A stretch of DNA of 16,179 bases from CAYVIB01 sp964451365. Its GTDB lineage: Bacteria > Pseudomonadota > Gammaproteobacteria > Pseudomonadales > Cellvibrionaceae. The stretch's first letter is position 1. Every line of letters starts with the position of its first letter. A program made the position numbers and the translations under genes. Under the pieces are notes generated by a model, which did no database searches, was not told the DNA's origin, and saw only the letters and a program-made list of their open reading frames with translations. Of the stretch, positions 1 to 8,075 are shown one piece after another. The stretch covers positions 1-16,179 of the forward strand of contig CAYVIB010000055.1 in assembly GCA_964451365.1 (NCBI GenBank), in the 5' to 3' direction.

Positions 1-93
1 GGGAGGAGGTTAAAGGGCTGATTCTCGGCACATCAATCGGTTTATTTGACCCTAAGTTCCCCACGGCAAGGTGCTTTTCGCGGCACATGAGCG

Positions 94-177
94 CAACCCC
101 ACCCTAGCCCTCCCCTTGAAAAGGGGAGGGTTTTTAAGCTCCTCCCACTTTTCAAGGGGGAGGCTGGGAGGGGGTTA
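94..177. repeat. GC-rich palindromic repeat, copy 1
   Basis: An element of about 84 bp with two internal hairpins and complementary outer arms. The first hairpin pairs CCCTCCCCTT (108-117) with AAGGGGAGGG (121-130) over a 3-nt loop and is followed by five T, so it could also end transcription on the plus strand. The outer AACCCCACCC and GGGAGGGGGTT arms can pair. A second copy in the same orientation lies at 8076-8160. It resembles dispersed intergenic repeats seen in many proteobacterial genomes; that family assignment is from memory. Confidence 0.8.
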
Positions 178-244
178 TTAGCCTCAAATCTAATGCCCAA
201 CCCCCCGCCAGCAGGGCTACTATTTATATGATCACAACTACCCA

Positions 245-273
245 TTTCCATAATTGGTATTACCAAATATAAT
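245..273 (+). promoter_or_regulatory. putative sigma70 promoter of fbp
   Basis: A perfect TATAAT -10 box lies at 268-273. A 4/6 match to the -35 box (TTTCCA, 245-250) stands 17 nt upstream. Transcription would start near 280, giving a leader of about 75 nt before the fbp ATG. There is no other credible promoter between the upstream repeat and the gene. Confidence 0.6.
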
Positions 274-353
274 TGTTTATTTTTTTGGTCAAGCCAGAGG
301 GTTGCCAGAACTTGCGCGCAATTGCCTGGTTTTTGCCCCTATTGAGGACTCAA

Positions 354-1391
354 ATGAAGCAATTAATCACACTCGGCGAATTTATTATCAAGAAGCAGCA
401 CGAATACCCGGAGGCGAAGGGGGAGTTGAGTCAGGTGTTCGGCGCCATCAGCCTGGCTTCCAAGCTGGTTCACCGGGAAATAAACAAAGCCGGGCTGGCG
501 GATATTGCCGGCAGCAACGGCGCCCAGAATGTTCAGGGCGAACAACAGCAAAAGCTGGATGTTTACGCCAACGAGAAGTTCAAGGCGGCGCTGGCGGCCC
601 GGGGGCTGATTTGCGGCATGGCCTCCGAGGAGGAGGAGAACTTCGTGGAATTTACCCATGATCTGTCGCGCGGCAGCGAGTATATTGTGCTGATCGATCC
701 GGTGGACGGCTCGTCGAACATTGACGTTAACGTGGCCGTTGGCACCATCTTCTCGATTTATCGCCGCAAATCGCCACGCGATCAACCCCTGGAGCTGGAT
801 GACTTCCTGCAGCCGGGCACCCGACAGGTGGCGGCGGGCTATATCATCTATGGGTCGTCCACCATGCTGGTGTACACCACCGGCAAGGGGGTCAATGGCT
901 TTACTTTCGATCCTTCCCTGGGAGTTTATTACCTGTCTCACCCCGATATGCAGATCCCGGAAAACGGCCGCATATATTCAGTAAACGAGGGCAATTACAT
1001 TCACTTCCCCAAGGGTGTGAAGCGCTATATCAAGTACTGCCAGGAGATCGACACTGAAACCCAGCGGCCTTTTACCTCGCGCTATATCGGCTCGCTGGTG
1101 GCGGACTTCCACCGCAACATGCTCAAGGGTGGGATTTTTATCTACCCCTCCTATGCCGGGCATCCTCGCGGCAAGTTGCGCCTGCTGTACGAGTGCAACC
1201 CCATCTCTTTTCTGGCGGAACAGGCCGGCGGCCGGGCCAGCAATGGTAGCAAGCGCATACTTACTACCGAGCCTGCGGAACTCCATCAACGCACGCCCTT
1301 CTTTGTGGGTTCGACCAAAATGGTGAAACACATTGAATCCCTGCTGGCGCAGTATGCGGAGGAGGAAATAGCGGAGCCTGCAGGCGTTTGA
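354..1391 (+). CDS. fbp: class I fructose-1,6-bisphosphatase
   Basis: Hydrolyses fructose 1,6-bisphosphate to fructose 6-phosphate and phosphate in the cytoplasm, the committed step of gluconeogenesis. The product is 345 aa, normal for class I enzymes. Signatures in order are NVQGEQQQKLDVYANE (59-74), the acidic metal-binding run SEEEEN (91-96), the metal and phosphate site DPVDGSSNID (115-124), and near the C-terminus YECNPISFLAEQAGG, which carries another metal-ligand glutamate. The open frame reaches back to 273, but that extension is unlike the family. The ATG at 354 is preceded by GAGG (344-347) at good spacing and starts the typical MKQLITLGEFI N-terminus. It is a single-gene unit: a promoter lies upstream and the next gene is convergent. 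Confidence 0.96.
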   Translation: MKQLITLGEFIIKKQHEYPEAKGELSQVFGAISLASKLVHREINKAGLADIAGSNGAQNVQGEQQQKLDVYANEKFKAALAARGLICGMASEEEENFVEFTHDLSRGSEYIVLIDPVDGSSNIDVNVAVGTIFSIYRRKSPRDQPLELDDFLQPGTRQVAAGYIIYGSSTMLVYTTGKGVNGFTFDPSLGVYYLSHPDMQIPENGRIYSVNEGNYIHFPKGVKRYIKYCQEIDTETQRPFTSRYIGSLVADFHRNMLKGGIFIYPSYAGHPRGKLRLLYECNPISFLAEQAGGRASNGSKRILTTEPAELHQRTPFFVGSTKMVKHIESLLAQYAEEEIAEPAGV

Positions 1392-1494
1392 TTCCGTGCC
1401 TGCTGCCCAACGTCAAACGCTTCCGTAGCATCGCCGGTCGATTGAAGAAGTCTATTGAAGAAGGAAACAAAATCATTTACGGCGGGATTCGGGA

Positions 1495-1536
1495 TGCCGG
1501 CTTACACCGGCAGACCCCGGATTTCCCTGTCCGGGG
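1495..1536. terminator. tandem hairpins between convergent genes
   Basis: Two perfect hairpins lie side by side between fbp and the convergent hydrolase gene. TGCCGG pairs with CCGGCA (1495-1500 / 1507-1512), and CCCCGGA pairs with TCCGGGG (1515-1521 / 1530-1536). Neither is followed by a T-run on either strand, so this is at best a weak bidirectional terminator or a transcript-end stabiliser. It could also be a small dispersed repeat. Confidence 0.35.
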
Positions 1537-1563
1537 TAAAAGAGACTGACTAAATGCCCTTAA

Positions 1564-3834
1564 TCAAAACGCTCCCAGGCCGGCACCAACGATGGAACCA
1601 AAACCGATGGACCCACTGCAGTGGAGCATTTCCGAGAAGGACCCCGCGCCGCAGGATTGATCCCACGCGCCGGTGTTGTCCTCCTGGTCTTCAGCCTGAT
1701 AGACCGTGCCGTTAACACTCACATAGTCCACGCGCACATCGCGATCACCGGAATCGTTGGTGAATGCAACGCGAAGTTCACCGGTTGCATTGGTGCTAAC
1801 GGTGTATTCCTGAAAGCTGGTACTCAGGGTCCACGTCTGGATGACTGAACCACCAATTTCCAAATTAACACTCTCGTCGCCAACAGCCCCACTCATACGT
1901 ACCGTAATGCTATTGCCGCCACCGGATGAAGATGAACTGGTACTGCTGCTGGACGAGCTGCTGGAGCTGGATGAGGATGAGCTGGTGGAATAGCTGTCCA
2001 GGCCTTTCTGCTTTGACACCCACGGCGCCCGGCACAAACGGCAGTTCTGCCCGATAAACATACCCCTGCCGGAAGCGGATACATCGTTCTTCAGCATCCA
2101 ATCCAGCCAGCCCACGGCAACAATACCAAACTCGCCACCGTTATCCTGGGAGTAGGCATCACCGTGCCCTTGGGGATAATTGGCGTGAAATACCGGCACG
2201 GTGGTAATCTCATCAAACGCCCTTAAGCCATTCTCATATGCCACATCGCTTTGATCACCGTTGAAAATGGCTACCGGTGCGTGCATCCGCTGGTAATAGC
2301 TCAGACGGTCGTCGTTATAAATACCGCTGTTTAGTGCCACGGTGGTGGTCACCCGCGGATCCACGGAAGCGTAATGCGCCATCACCCCACCGCAGGACCA
2401 GCCCATGGTGGCGATTTTCTGCACATTCAGTTTTTGGTAATACTGGCTACAGGCGCGGTTGTTTTCCGCTACCGCCCAATCAATAGCTGAAATTAACGCC
2501 CCGCCATGATCGTTGTCACTACCGGAACCATTGGGCGCGCCATTGGCAATCACCAGATAACCGTGGGAGGTAATTTCGGAAAGGAATTCGGCCTGCCCCA
2601 AACCATCGGCGGCGCAACCCCCGTTACCCCAGGCAACAATGGGAATACTTTCCAAATTTGCCAGATTCGGGCGATAGACAGTGTGATTCTGCAGTGTCGA
2701 GTGATGCTCGATGGTCACGCCATATCCTCCTGAAGGAGGGGCACCGCTGTTCTGGCGGTTGATTATGGATGGCGGCGGTGTCGTATCAGAGGAATCGCAC
2801 TCTTCGCCCGGCGGTGGTTCGACAAACTCACCACCATCAGCGGAATAAACGGCAATACCGCTTAGCGTGGCGTTATCCACCAGCGTGGAAAGGGAGATTG
2901 TTAATGCACCATCGGACACCGGAACATCGTCAACGGTATACGAGTAGGCGGTGTCGGCACCGACAAGGCTGAACACATCCAGGTTGGTAATTGAGTTGAG
3001 ACCTTCAACCGAAACATTAAAGGAACGGGCACCGGCTGATTGGTGATACATCTCCACGAAATGCAACTCGACCGTATAAGTCGCGTTGGTGACCGGAATA
3101 TTGTAGTCGTAGTTTCCATAGCGCTCGGATTGATAAAGCGTATCTTCATTCACTCCCGCGATGGGGTCTGTAATGGATTGTGTCTGCCCACCATTTGCAA
3201 ACCGGTCGGCCGCAAATTCCACACCGTCCAACATTGCACTCACATTACCGCCGGCATTAACCGCGTACACAAACGCCAAATCACCACCACTGGACGAGCT
3301 TGAAGAACTGGAACTCGAAGAGCTGGAAGACGAACTTGAAGAACTTGAGCTTGAAGAGGACGATGAACTGGAGCTCGACGATGAGGAGCTCGAGCTTGAG
3401 GAACTGGAAGATGACGAACTGGACGAAGAAGAGCTCGAACTCGAGCCGCCGTTAGCCGAACAGGAAATGATTGTGCCGCTCGAGTCGTTTCCATTCCCAA
3501 TAAAACCGATACTAACGGAACCACCTGGCTCAATAATACCGTTCCAATCGAGGTTGGTTGCAGTGTAGGGGTTATTGCCTGTTACATTGGCGCCCCAAGG
3601 GCCGGAGATCCCGGCATTGCCGTTTTGCTGCCAAACCACTTCCCATCCATTGATTGAAGTGTTGCCGTCGTTGGTAATACTGACGTTACCCACAAAACCA
3701 CTTCCCCAGTCATTGGCAACACCATAACTGCACTGCACCGCTGACACATTAAGCGAGAAAAGCATCAGCGAAATAACGATACCGAGGCCAATCTGGCTTC
3801 GAACTTTTTTCTGTAATACACGACAAGTAATCAT
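1564..3834 (-). CDS. secreted alpha/beta hydrolase (esterase-like), CBM2 - polySer - malectin/CBM57 - hydrolase - polySer - CBM60-like
   Basis: A 756-aa exported enzyme. Residues 1-32 form a signal peptide ending in VSA. Residues 33-127 are a short CBM2-type cellulose-binding domain (GYG-like start, INGWEVVW, NPYTATNLDWNG). Residues 131-182 are 52 consecutive serines. Residues 185-332 match malectin/CBM57 (YAVNAGG, DTLYQSERYGNY, YTVELHFVEMY, LVDNATLSGI). Residues 370-585 are an alpha/beta hydrolase with nucleophile S480 in GWSCGG, probable acid D527 (NGDQSD) and base H557 (PQGHGD). A second Ser-rich linker (about 616-640) leads to a CBM60-like calcium-dependent domain (642-750; SITVRMSG, DVRVDYVSVNG, YQAEDQ). 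Substrate is not readable; an ester in plant cell wall is the obvious inference. The start is backed by AAGGAG at 3846-3841. The gene stands alone, divergent from the AraC-type regulator. Confidence 0.88.
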   Translation of the reverse strand: MITCRVLQKKVRSQIGLGIVISLMLFSLNVSAVQCSYGVANDWGSGFVGNVSITNDGNTSINGWEVVWQQNGNAGISGPWGANVTGNNPYTATNLDWNGIIEPGGSVSIGFIGNGNDSSGTIISCSANGGSSSSSSSSSSSSSSSSSSSSSSSSSSSSSSSSSSSSSSSSSSSSSSSSSSSSGGDLAFVYAVNAGGNVSAMLDGVEFAADRFANGGQTQSITDPIAGVNEDTLYQSERYGNYDYNIPVTNATYTVELHFVEMYHQSAGARSFNVSVEGLNSITNLDVFSLVGADTAYSYTVDDVPVSDGALTISLSTLVDNATLSGIAVYSADGGEFVEPPPGEECDSSDTTPPPSIINRQNSGAPPSGGYGVTIEHHSTLQNHTVYRPNLANLESIPIVAWGNGGCAADGLGQAEFLSEITSHGYLVIANGAPNGSGSDNDHGGALISAIDWAVAENNRACSQYYQKLNVQKIATMGWSCGGVMAHYASVDPRVTTTVALNSGIYNDDRLSYYQRMHAPVAIFNGDQSDVAYENGLRAFDEITTVPVFHANYPQGHGDAYSQDNGGEFGIVAVGWLDWMLKNDVSASGRGMFIGQNCRLCRAPWVSKQKGLDSYSTSSSSSSSSSSSSSSTSSSSSGGGNSITVRMSGAVGDESVNLEIGGSVIQTWTLSTSFQEYTVSTNATGELRVAFTNDSGDRDVRVDYVSVNGTVYQAEDQEDNTGAWDQSCGAGSFSEMLHCSGSIGFGSIVGAGLGAF

Positions 3835-4353
3835 TTAACTCTCCTTACAGTCGCAGGTTTTATTGGAGTGTGTTCAGACGAAAGAAAATGTATTCAGATT
3901 GCAATTAACCGCACCGAACACACTTGCTTCGCAACAAACTATTTATTTGATTTCTGAAATTCAGGACGCGACTTTAAAAATTTAATGACAATCCATGTTT
4001 TTTATTTATATATGAGACATCCAAAAGGGGGCCGTCCAAAACGGCAGCCGAATAATATTATCATCATATCATATTGCTTGTGATAAAAACGGCGTGCCGG
4101 AGTTCACACTTCCGCAAGGCGGCAAAACAAGCTGACACATGAATAGTTGTACACATGTGCACATTAAAATTTATTGGTAACCGGCAAAGAAACCTCCAGA
4201 CAAAACAGCGCGCCTCCATACAACATCGCCACGCTCGCTCCTTATGCCGTAGGACGAGGCCCCGGTCACCCGGCCCAATTTTTACAATACATCGACCATT
4301 ACACGGCATACAATTGCCGAAAATCGTCGCCCAGGAATTGTCAAAAAAAACCG
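3835..4353. other. 519-bp divergent intergenic region
   Basis: No gene is seen here. It is AT-rich and separates the hydrolase (minus) from the AraC-type regulator (plus). It holds the hydrolase ribosome site AAGGAG (3846-3841), an 8-bp inverted repeat (3868-3923, listed separately), and a weak plus-strand promoter candidate ATGACA (3985-3990) - 16 nt - TATATA (4007-4012). There is also an imperfect 16-bp palindrome, TGTACACATGTGCACA (4148-4163), that could be an operator. In-frame codons run back from 4354 to a TTG at 4174, but this extension has no domain similarity or ribosome site. Confidence 0.5.
3868..3923. repeat. 8-bp inverted repeat in leader of the hydrolase gene
   Basis: GTGTGTTC (3868-3875) and GAACACAC (3916-3923) are perfect inverted copies with centres 48 bp apart. 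They sit just upstream of the hydrolase ribosome site. Paired half-sites for a regulator are possible; chance is not excluded. Confidence 0.35.
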
Positions 4354-5250
4354 ATGAGCTGGATCAGCACTTTCACAGGCAACCCCTCGGGCGAGCTGCA
4401 CTTTAAAGTCTTTGGCCCGGCACCGCGGCTGCGCCCGCTTGTCCGTTATTACTGGGTACTCAAATGTAATGAACTTGTGCCCACCGTCGATGAATATATG
4501 GCGCCGGACGGGTTCGAGGAAATCATCTTCTCCTACGGCGGCGCCTGGCAGCGCCGGGTTTGCGGCCGGGACCACATCGCCGGTGGCAACAACGCAAGCG
4601 AAGTGCTCGGCAAAAGCTATATTGTCGGTGGCAAGGACAACGGCCTGCTCTGCACCCGCCTGACCACGCTCAACATGATCGGTATTAAGTTCTGGCCACA
4701 ATCCCTCGCCACGCTGCTCGGCATTCCATTTCATTCACTGCTGAACAAAACGCTGACGCTCGATGAAATTCAATCCGCGTTATTGAACCAGCTGGAAGAC
4801 CGCCTGTTCGATTGCCAGAACCCGGGGGCGATAGAGCAAACCCTCGACAACACGTTGCTACAGTGGCTCCCGACAGCCAATGTCGACCCGATGGTCAACC
4901 TGGCGGTATCCATGATTTTCAATGCCGGTGGCAATATCAGCATCGAGGAAATTACCCGTCGCTGCGGCTGCCACTATCGCACGCTGGAAAAACGCTTTCG
5001 CGAAAAGCTCGGGCACTCGCCCAAAAGCCTCGGCAAAACCGTGCGCTTTAAAAATATTTTTCATTCACTTTGCAGCAACGCCGACGGCGGACGCAAATCC
5101 GACCTGCACCATTACGGTTATTACGACCAGAGTCACTTCAGCAAGGAATTTAAATTTTTTACCGGGCTGAGTCCGAACAAGTTTTTTAATCTCAATACAG
5201 TTTCAACCCAGGTATTCGATATCAGTCAGGTAATCGATCCGGGTGTTTGA
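4354..5250 (+). CDS. AraC-family transcriptional regulator
   Basis: A 298-aa DNA-binding regulator. The N-terminal sensor half (about 14-130) begins ELHFKVFGPAPRLRPLVRYYW and includes PDGFEEIIFSYGG, a pattern of the DUF6597-type sensor domains found in AraC proteins. The C-terminal double helix-turn-helix covers 195-224 (ISIEEITRRCGCHYRTLEKR) and 254-278 (YGYYDQSHFSKEF, TGLSPNKFF), the second being the classic AraC signature. The ATG at 4354 is chosen because homologous sequence starts there; AGGA at 4332-4335 is too distant to be a good ribosome site, so the start is less certain. It lies 68 nt upstream of the molybdenum hydroxylase genes on the same strand and is their likely regulator, though it could also act on the divergent hydrolase. 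Confidence 0.9.
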   Translation: MSWISTFTGNPSGELHFKVFGPAPRLRPLVRYYWVLKCNELVPTVDEYMAPDGFEEIIFSYGGAWQRRVCGRDHIAGGNNASEVLGKSYIVGGKDNGLLCTRLTTLNMIGIKFWPQSLATLLGIPFHSLLNKTLTLDEIQSALLNQLEDRLFDCQNPGAIEQTLDNTLLQWLPTANVDPMVNLAVSMIFNAGGNISIEEITRRCGCHYRTLEKRFREKLGHSPKSLGKTVRFKNIFHSLCSNADGGRKSDLHHYGYYDQSHFSKEFKFFTGLSPNKFFNLNTVSTQVFDISQVIDPGV

Positions 5251-5264
5251 TGCCTATGGCGGGT

Positions 5265-5299
5265 GGCGCCCGAAGTGTCGGATCATCGCATACCTGCCC
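5265..5299 (+). repeat. left arm of 35-bp inverted repeat flanking the hydroxylase operon
   Basis: The sequence runs from GGCGCCCGAAGTGTCGG to ATACCTGCCC. Its reverse complement occurs at 8020-8054 with 33 of 35 positions identical. Each arm also contains the small hairpin CCGA-AGTG-TCGG. This arm lies wholly between the AraC-type gene and the ribosome site of the small subunit (GGAG, 5308-5311). Confidence 0.85.
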
Positions 5300-5318
5300 T
5301 ACAAAACGGAGAAAATTC

Positions 5319-5783
5319 ATGGCCATCAAGTTTTCGATTAACGGCAAGCAGGTAGAGGTCGACGATAATAAATCGGACATGCCTTTATTGTGGTATTTAC
5401 GTGAGGACGCGGGACTGAAAGGCACCAAATTCGGTTGCGGCATCGGCCAATGCGGCGCCTGTACTGTGCACCTTAACGGCAGTGCCACACGCTCCTGTTC
5501 AATTCCGCTCTCAGCGGTTAACGGCGCCCAGGTCACAACCATAGAAGGGCTTGCCGCCAATGCGGACAAACTGCATCCCGTGCAGGTCGCATGGAAGGAA
5601 ATCGACGTACCACAGTGCGGTTACTGCCAGGCGGGCCAGATTATGGCGGCCGCGGCTTTGTTGCAAAAAAATCCCAACCCCAGCGATGAGGATATCGACA
5701 ACGGCATAACCAACATCTGTCGCTGCGCCAGTTATACCCGTATTCGCGAAGCCGTAAAAAGCGCCGCGAAAAATATCGCTTAA
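5319..5783 (+). CDS. IorA-like [2Fe-2S] subunit of a molybdenum hydroxylase
   Basis: A 154-aa electron-transfer subunit carrying two [2Fe-2S] clusters, the small partner of an isoquinoline 1-oxidoreductase / xanthine oxidase-type enzyme. The plant-type ferredoxin domain has cysteines C40, C45, C48 and C60 (FGCGIGQCGAC and SC). The helical C-terminal domain has C100 and C103 (QCGYC), C134 and C136 (ICRC). Length is typical of IorA. The frame stays open upstream to 5247, but ATG 5319 has GGAG (5308-5311) at 7 nt and gives the normal N-terminus. It has no signal peptide, so it would have to be co-exported with the Tat-tagged large subunit. It is followed after 21 nt by the large subunit gene. 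The family is certain; the substrate is not. Confidence 0.93.
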   Translation: MAIKFSINGKQVEVDDNKSDMPLLWYLREDAGLKGTKFGCGIGQCGACTVHLNGSATRSCSIPLSAVNGAQVTTIEGLAANADKLHPVQVAWKEIDVPQCGYCQAGQIMAAAALLQKNPNPSDEDIDNGITNICRCASYTRIREAVKSAAKNIA

Positions 5784-5804
5784 TTAAAATTCGGGAACCC
5801 AACC

Positions 5805-8012
5805 ATGTTGAATCGACGCCAGTTTATCGTTTCCAGCCTTGCCGCCGGCGCGTGGCTGATGAATATTCAAGTGCCCCTGGCACGCGCGGCGGAGAAAAAA
5901 GCCGCCGATGCAAAGTCCAGCCAGTGGAGTATTTACCTCGCGATTCTTCCCGACAATACAATCAAAATGGAATCGCCCGTGATGGAAATGGGGCAGTTTA
6001 TGCGCACCACCGGCCCCATGCTTTTGGCGGAGGAACTGGACCTGGATTGGGACTCCATCGAATTTACCCACGACACCCTGATGCACATTACGCGCGACGA
6101 TAAAGGCGCGGTGAATTACAGTCACGCCAGTCAGTTTACCGGTGGCAGTTTTGCCGCGCGCATGGTGTGGGACTACCTGCGCACCAGTGGCGCAACAGTC
6201 AGACAAATGCTGGTGGAAGAGGCGGCCGAACGCTGGAATATCGCGCCGGAAAAACTGCGCACGGAAAAGAATTATGTAATTGACCCTGCAGGGTCGCGAC
6301 GCTTCAGTTATGGCGAGCTTGCGGAAAAGGCCTCCCGCCGGCAGGTCGATACCGGCAAACTGAAACTGAAAGATGCCAAAAACTACACCATTATCGGCAG
6401 GGACCGCCGCAATATCGATCTCGACGCCATTGTTACCGGCAAACCGGTTTTTGGTATCGACGCGGATTATCCCAATGCGGTACAAGTGATTATCCACCGC
6501 GCCCCGGCGCTGGGAGCGGAAATTGCCAGCTACGATAAAAAGGCCGCGCTTAAAGTACCAGGGGTAATCGACGTGGTGGAAATGCAGCGGGAGGATGACG
6601 AGCACCATTTTTCCGGCCACACACAAATGCTCGCCGCGGGCGTTGCGGTGGTGGCGGAAAATTTATGGGCGGCCATGCAGGGCAAGGCCAAGCTCAATAC
6701 CCAATGGAAACACACCAGCAAATTTGTTGATCAAAATTCCGCACAACAAATCGCGCAGTTCCATAAAATGGTTGGCGACGATAGTGCGCCAGCAAATACC
6801 ACGCAAGATTTGGGTTCGGTAAAAGACGCTTTGTCTGAGGCGGATTTTGTTGTGGACGCCAGTTATGAAAAACCCCTCTTCGCCCACGCGTTGATGGAGC
6901 CCTTCAATTGCATTGCCGATATCCGTAAGGACAGCGCAACCGTAATCACCGGCCACCAAAGCCCGGTGCGCATTGCCGAGGACGTGGAAAAATACACCGG
7001 CGTCAGCGCGCTTAATACCGAAGTAATCTGCAAACGCATGGGCGGCGGTTTTGGCCGGCGATGGGTAAAAGATTATCCGCGTGAAGCAATAATTCTTTCG
7101 CACAAGCTAAAGCGCCCGGTCAAAATCACCTGGATGCGCGAAGATGAAATGGAGCGCGATTTTCCCGATCCCGCCTCGGTGACGCGCATTCGCGCCGGCG
7201 TAAAAGACGGAAAAATCATCGCCTGGCATCACCGCCAGGCGCAAACGAAAGGCGGCGCCCAGGATACCTGTTTTCCCCACGGCCTGGTAGAAAACTATCG
7301 AGTGGACCTGTGCGAATTCGAATCCCACATTCCCGGCGGTGCCTGGCGCGGTCCGCAGCATCCGATTTGGGCATTCGCGGTGGAATGCACCATTGACGAA
7401 ATCGCGCACAAACTCGGCAGGGACCCGCTGCAATACCGCCTGGACATGCTCTACCCGGAGCGGGATTTAAGCTACGCCAACTTCGGCGCCGACAAAAAAA
7501 ATACCGGCCGCATGGCGCGCTGTTATGAAGCCGCCGCCAAGGCGGCACAATGGAACAAACCGCGCCCGAATGGTACTGGCCTGGGCATAGCCGGACACTT
7601 CTGTCACGGTTCCTATGCGGCTTTTGTCGTGGAAGTGAGCGTATCGGAAAAAAACGAACTGAAAATTAACGAGGCCTGGGGCGCAATCGACTGCGGCCGC
7701 GCAATTAACCCCAACCATATTCGCGCGCAAATGGAAGGCGGTTTTATCGACGGCCTCGGCGCCGCACTGTTCAATAAACTGGACTACGAAAACGGCCAGG
7801 TGATCAACAACCAGTTCAACCAATTCCGCCTGATCAAAATGAAAGAAGCACCGCTAAAAGTGCATTCAATTATTCTGGACAACGACCATTCCCCCACCGG
7901 CGTGGGCGAACCGCCAACAGCTCCGGCGCCGGCGGCACTAGCCAACGCCATCTTCGCCGCCTGCGGCAAACGCATTCGCAAAATGCCCATCGCGGAAGAA
8001 TTCGTTATCTAA
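5805..8012 (+). CDS. IorB-like molybdopterin-binding subunit, Tat-exported
   Basis: A 735-aa catalytic subunit of the aldehyde / isoquinoline oxidoreductase class. In this class a molybdenum cofactor hydroxylates aldehydes or N-heterocycles using water. A twin-arginine leader begins MLNRRQFIVSS (RR at 4-5), with a hydrophobic stretch and a probable cleavage site after ARA (about 28), so the enzyme acts in the periplasm. Cofactor-binding motifs are GGGFGRR (413-419), GGAWRGPQHP (511-520) and GVGEPPTAPAP (699-709). E702 in the last motif is the expected catalytic glutamate. Length matches single-polypeptide IorB proteins. It forms an operon with the preceding [2Fe-2S] subunit. No cytochrome c third subunit, XdhC-like maturation factor or MoCo gene is present nearby, so electrons must leave by an unlinked carrier. 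Confidence 0.93.
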   Translation: MLNRRQFIVSSLAAGAWLMNIQVPLARAAEKKAADAKSSQWSIYLAILPDNTIKMESPVMEMGQFMRTTGPMLLAEELDLDWDSIEFTHDTLMHITRDDKGAVNYSHASQFTGGSFAARMVWDYLRTSGATVRQMLVEEAAERWNIAPEKLRTEKNYVIDPAGSRRFSYGELAEKASRRQVDTGKLKLKDAKNYTIIGRDRRNIDLDAIVTGKPVFGIDADYPNAVQVIIHRAPALGAEIASYDKKAALKVPGVIDVVEMQREDDEHHFSGHTQMLAAGVAVVAENLWAAMQGKAKLNTQWKHTSKFVDQNSAQQIAQFHKMVGDDSAPANTTQDLGSVKDALSEADFVVDASYEKPLFAHALMEPFNCIADIRKDSATVITGHQSPVRIAEDVEKYTGVSALNTEVICKRMGGGFGRRWVKDYPREAIILSHKLKRPVKITWMREDEMERDFPDPASVTRIRAGVKDGKIIAWHHRQAQTKGGAQDTCFPHGLVENYRVDLCEFESHIPGGAWRGPQHPIWAFAVECTIDEIAHKLGRDPLQYRLDMLYPERDLSYANFGADKKNTGRMARCYEAAAKAAQWNKPRPNGTGLGIAGHFCHGSYAAFVVEVSVSEKNELKINEAWGAIDCGRAINPNHIRAQMEGGFIDGLGAALFNKLDYENGQVINNQFNQFRLIKMKEAPLKVHSIILDNDHSPTGVGEPPTAPAPAALANAIFAACGKRIRKMPIAEEFVI

Positions 8013-8019
8013 TTTTTAA

Positions 8020-8054
8020 GGGCAGGTAAGCGATGGTCCGACACTTCGGGCGCC
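8020..8054 (-). repeat. right arm of 35-bp inverted repeat flanking the hydroxylase operon
   Basis: The reverse complement of 5265-5299 with two mismatches. It begins 7 nt after the large subunit stop codon. The two arms bracket only the two structural genes and leave the regulator outside. Confidence 0.85.
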
Positions 8055-8075
8055 GACCCCACACGAGCGAAGCTT

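Noticed and set aside
363..941. Minus-strand frame of 192 codons
   Set aside because: Antisense to fructose-1,6-bisphosphatase, whose motifs are unambiguous.
3161..3568. Plus-strand frame encoding a long Glu/Asp/Leu-rich tract
   Set aside because: It is the antisense image of the polyserine linker of the hydrolase; serine codons read backwards give such residues.
4174..4353. N-terminal extension of the AraC-type regulator from a TTG
   Set aside because: No family similarity, poor start codon and no ribosome site; the conserved domain begins after the ATG at 4354.
5784..6626. Long open frame of 280 codons on the minus strand
   Set aside because: Lies fully antisense to the molybdopterin subunit gene, with no domain or ribosome site.
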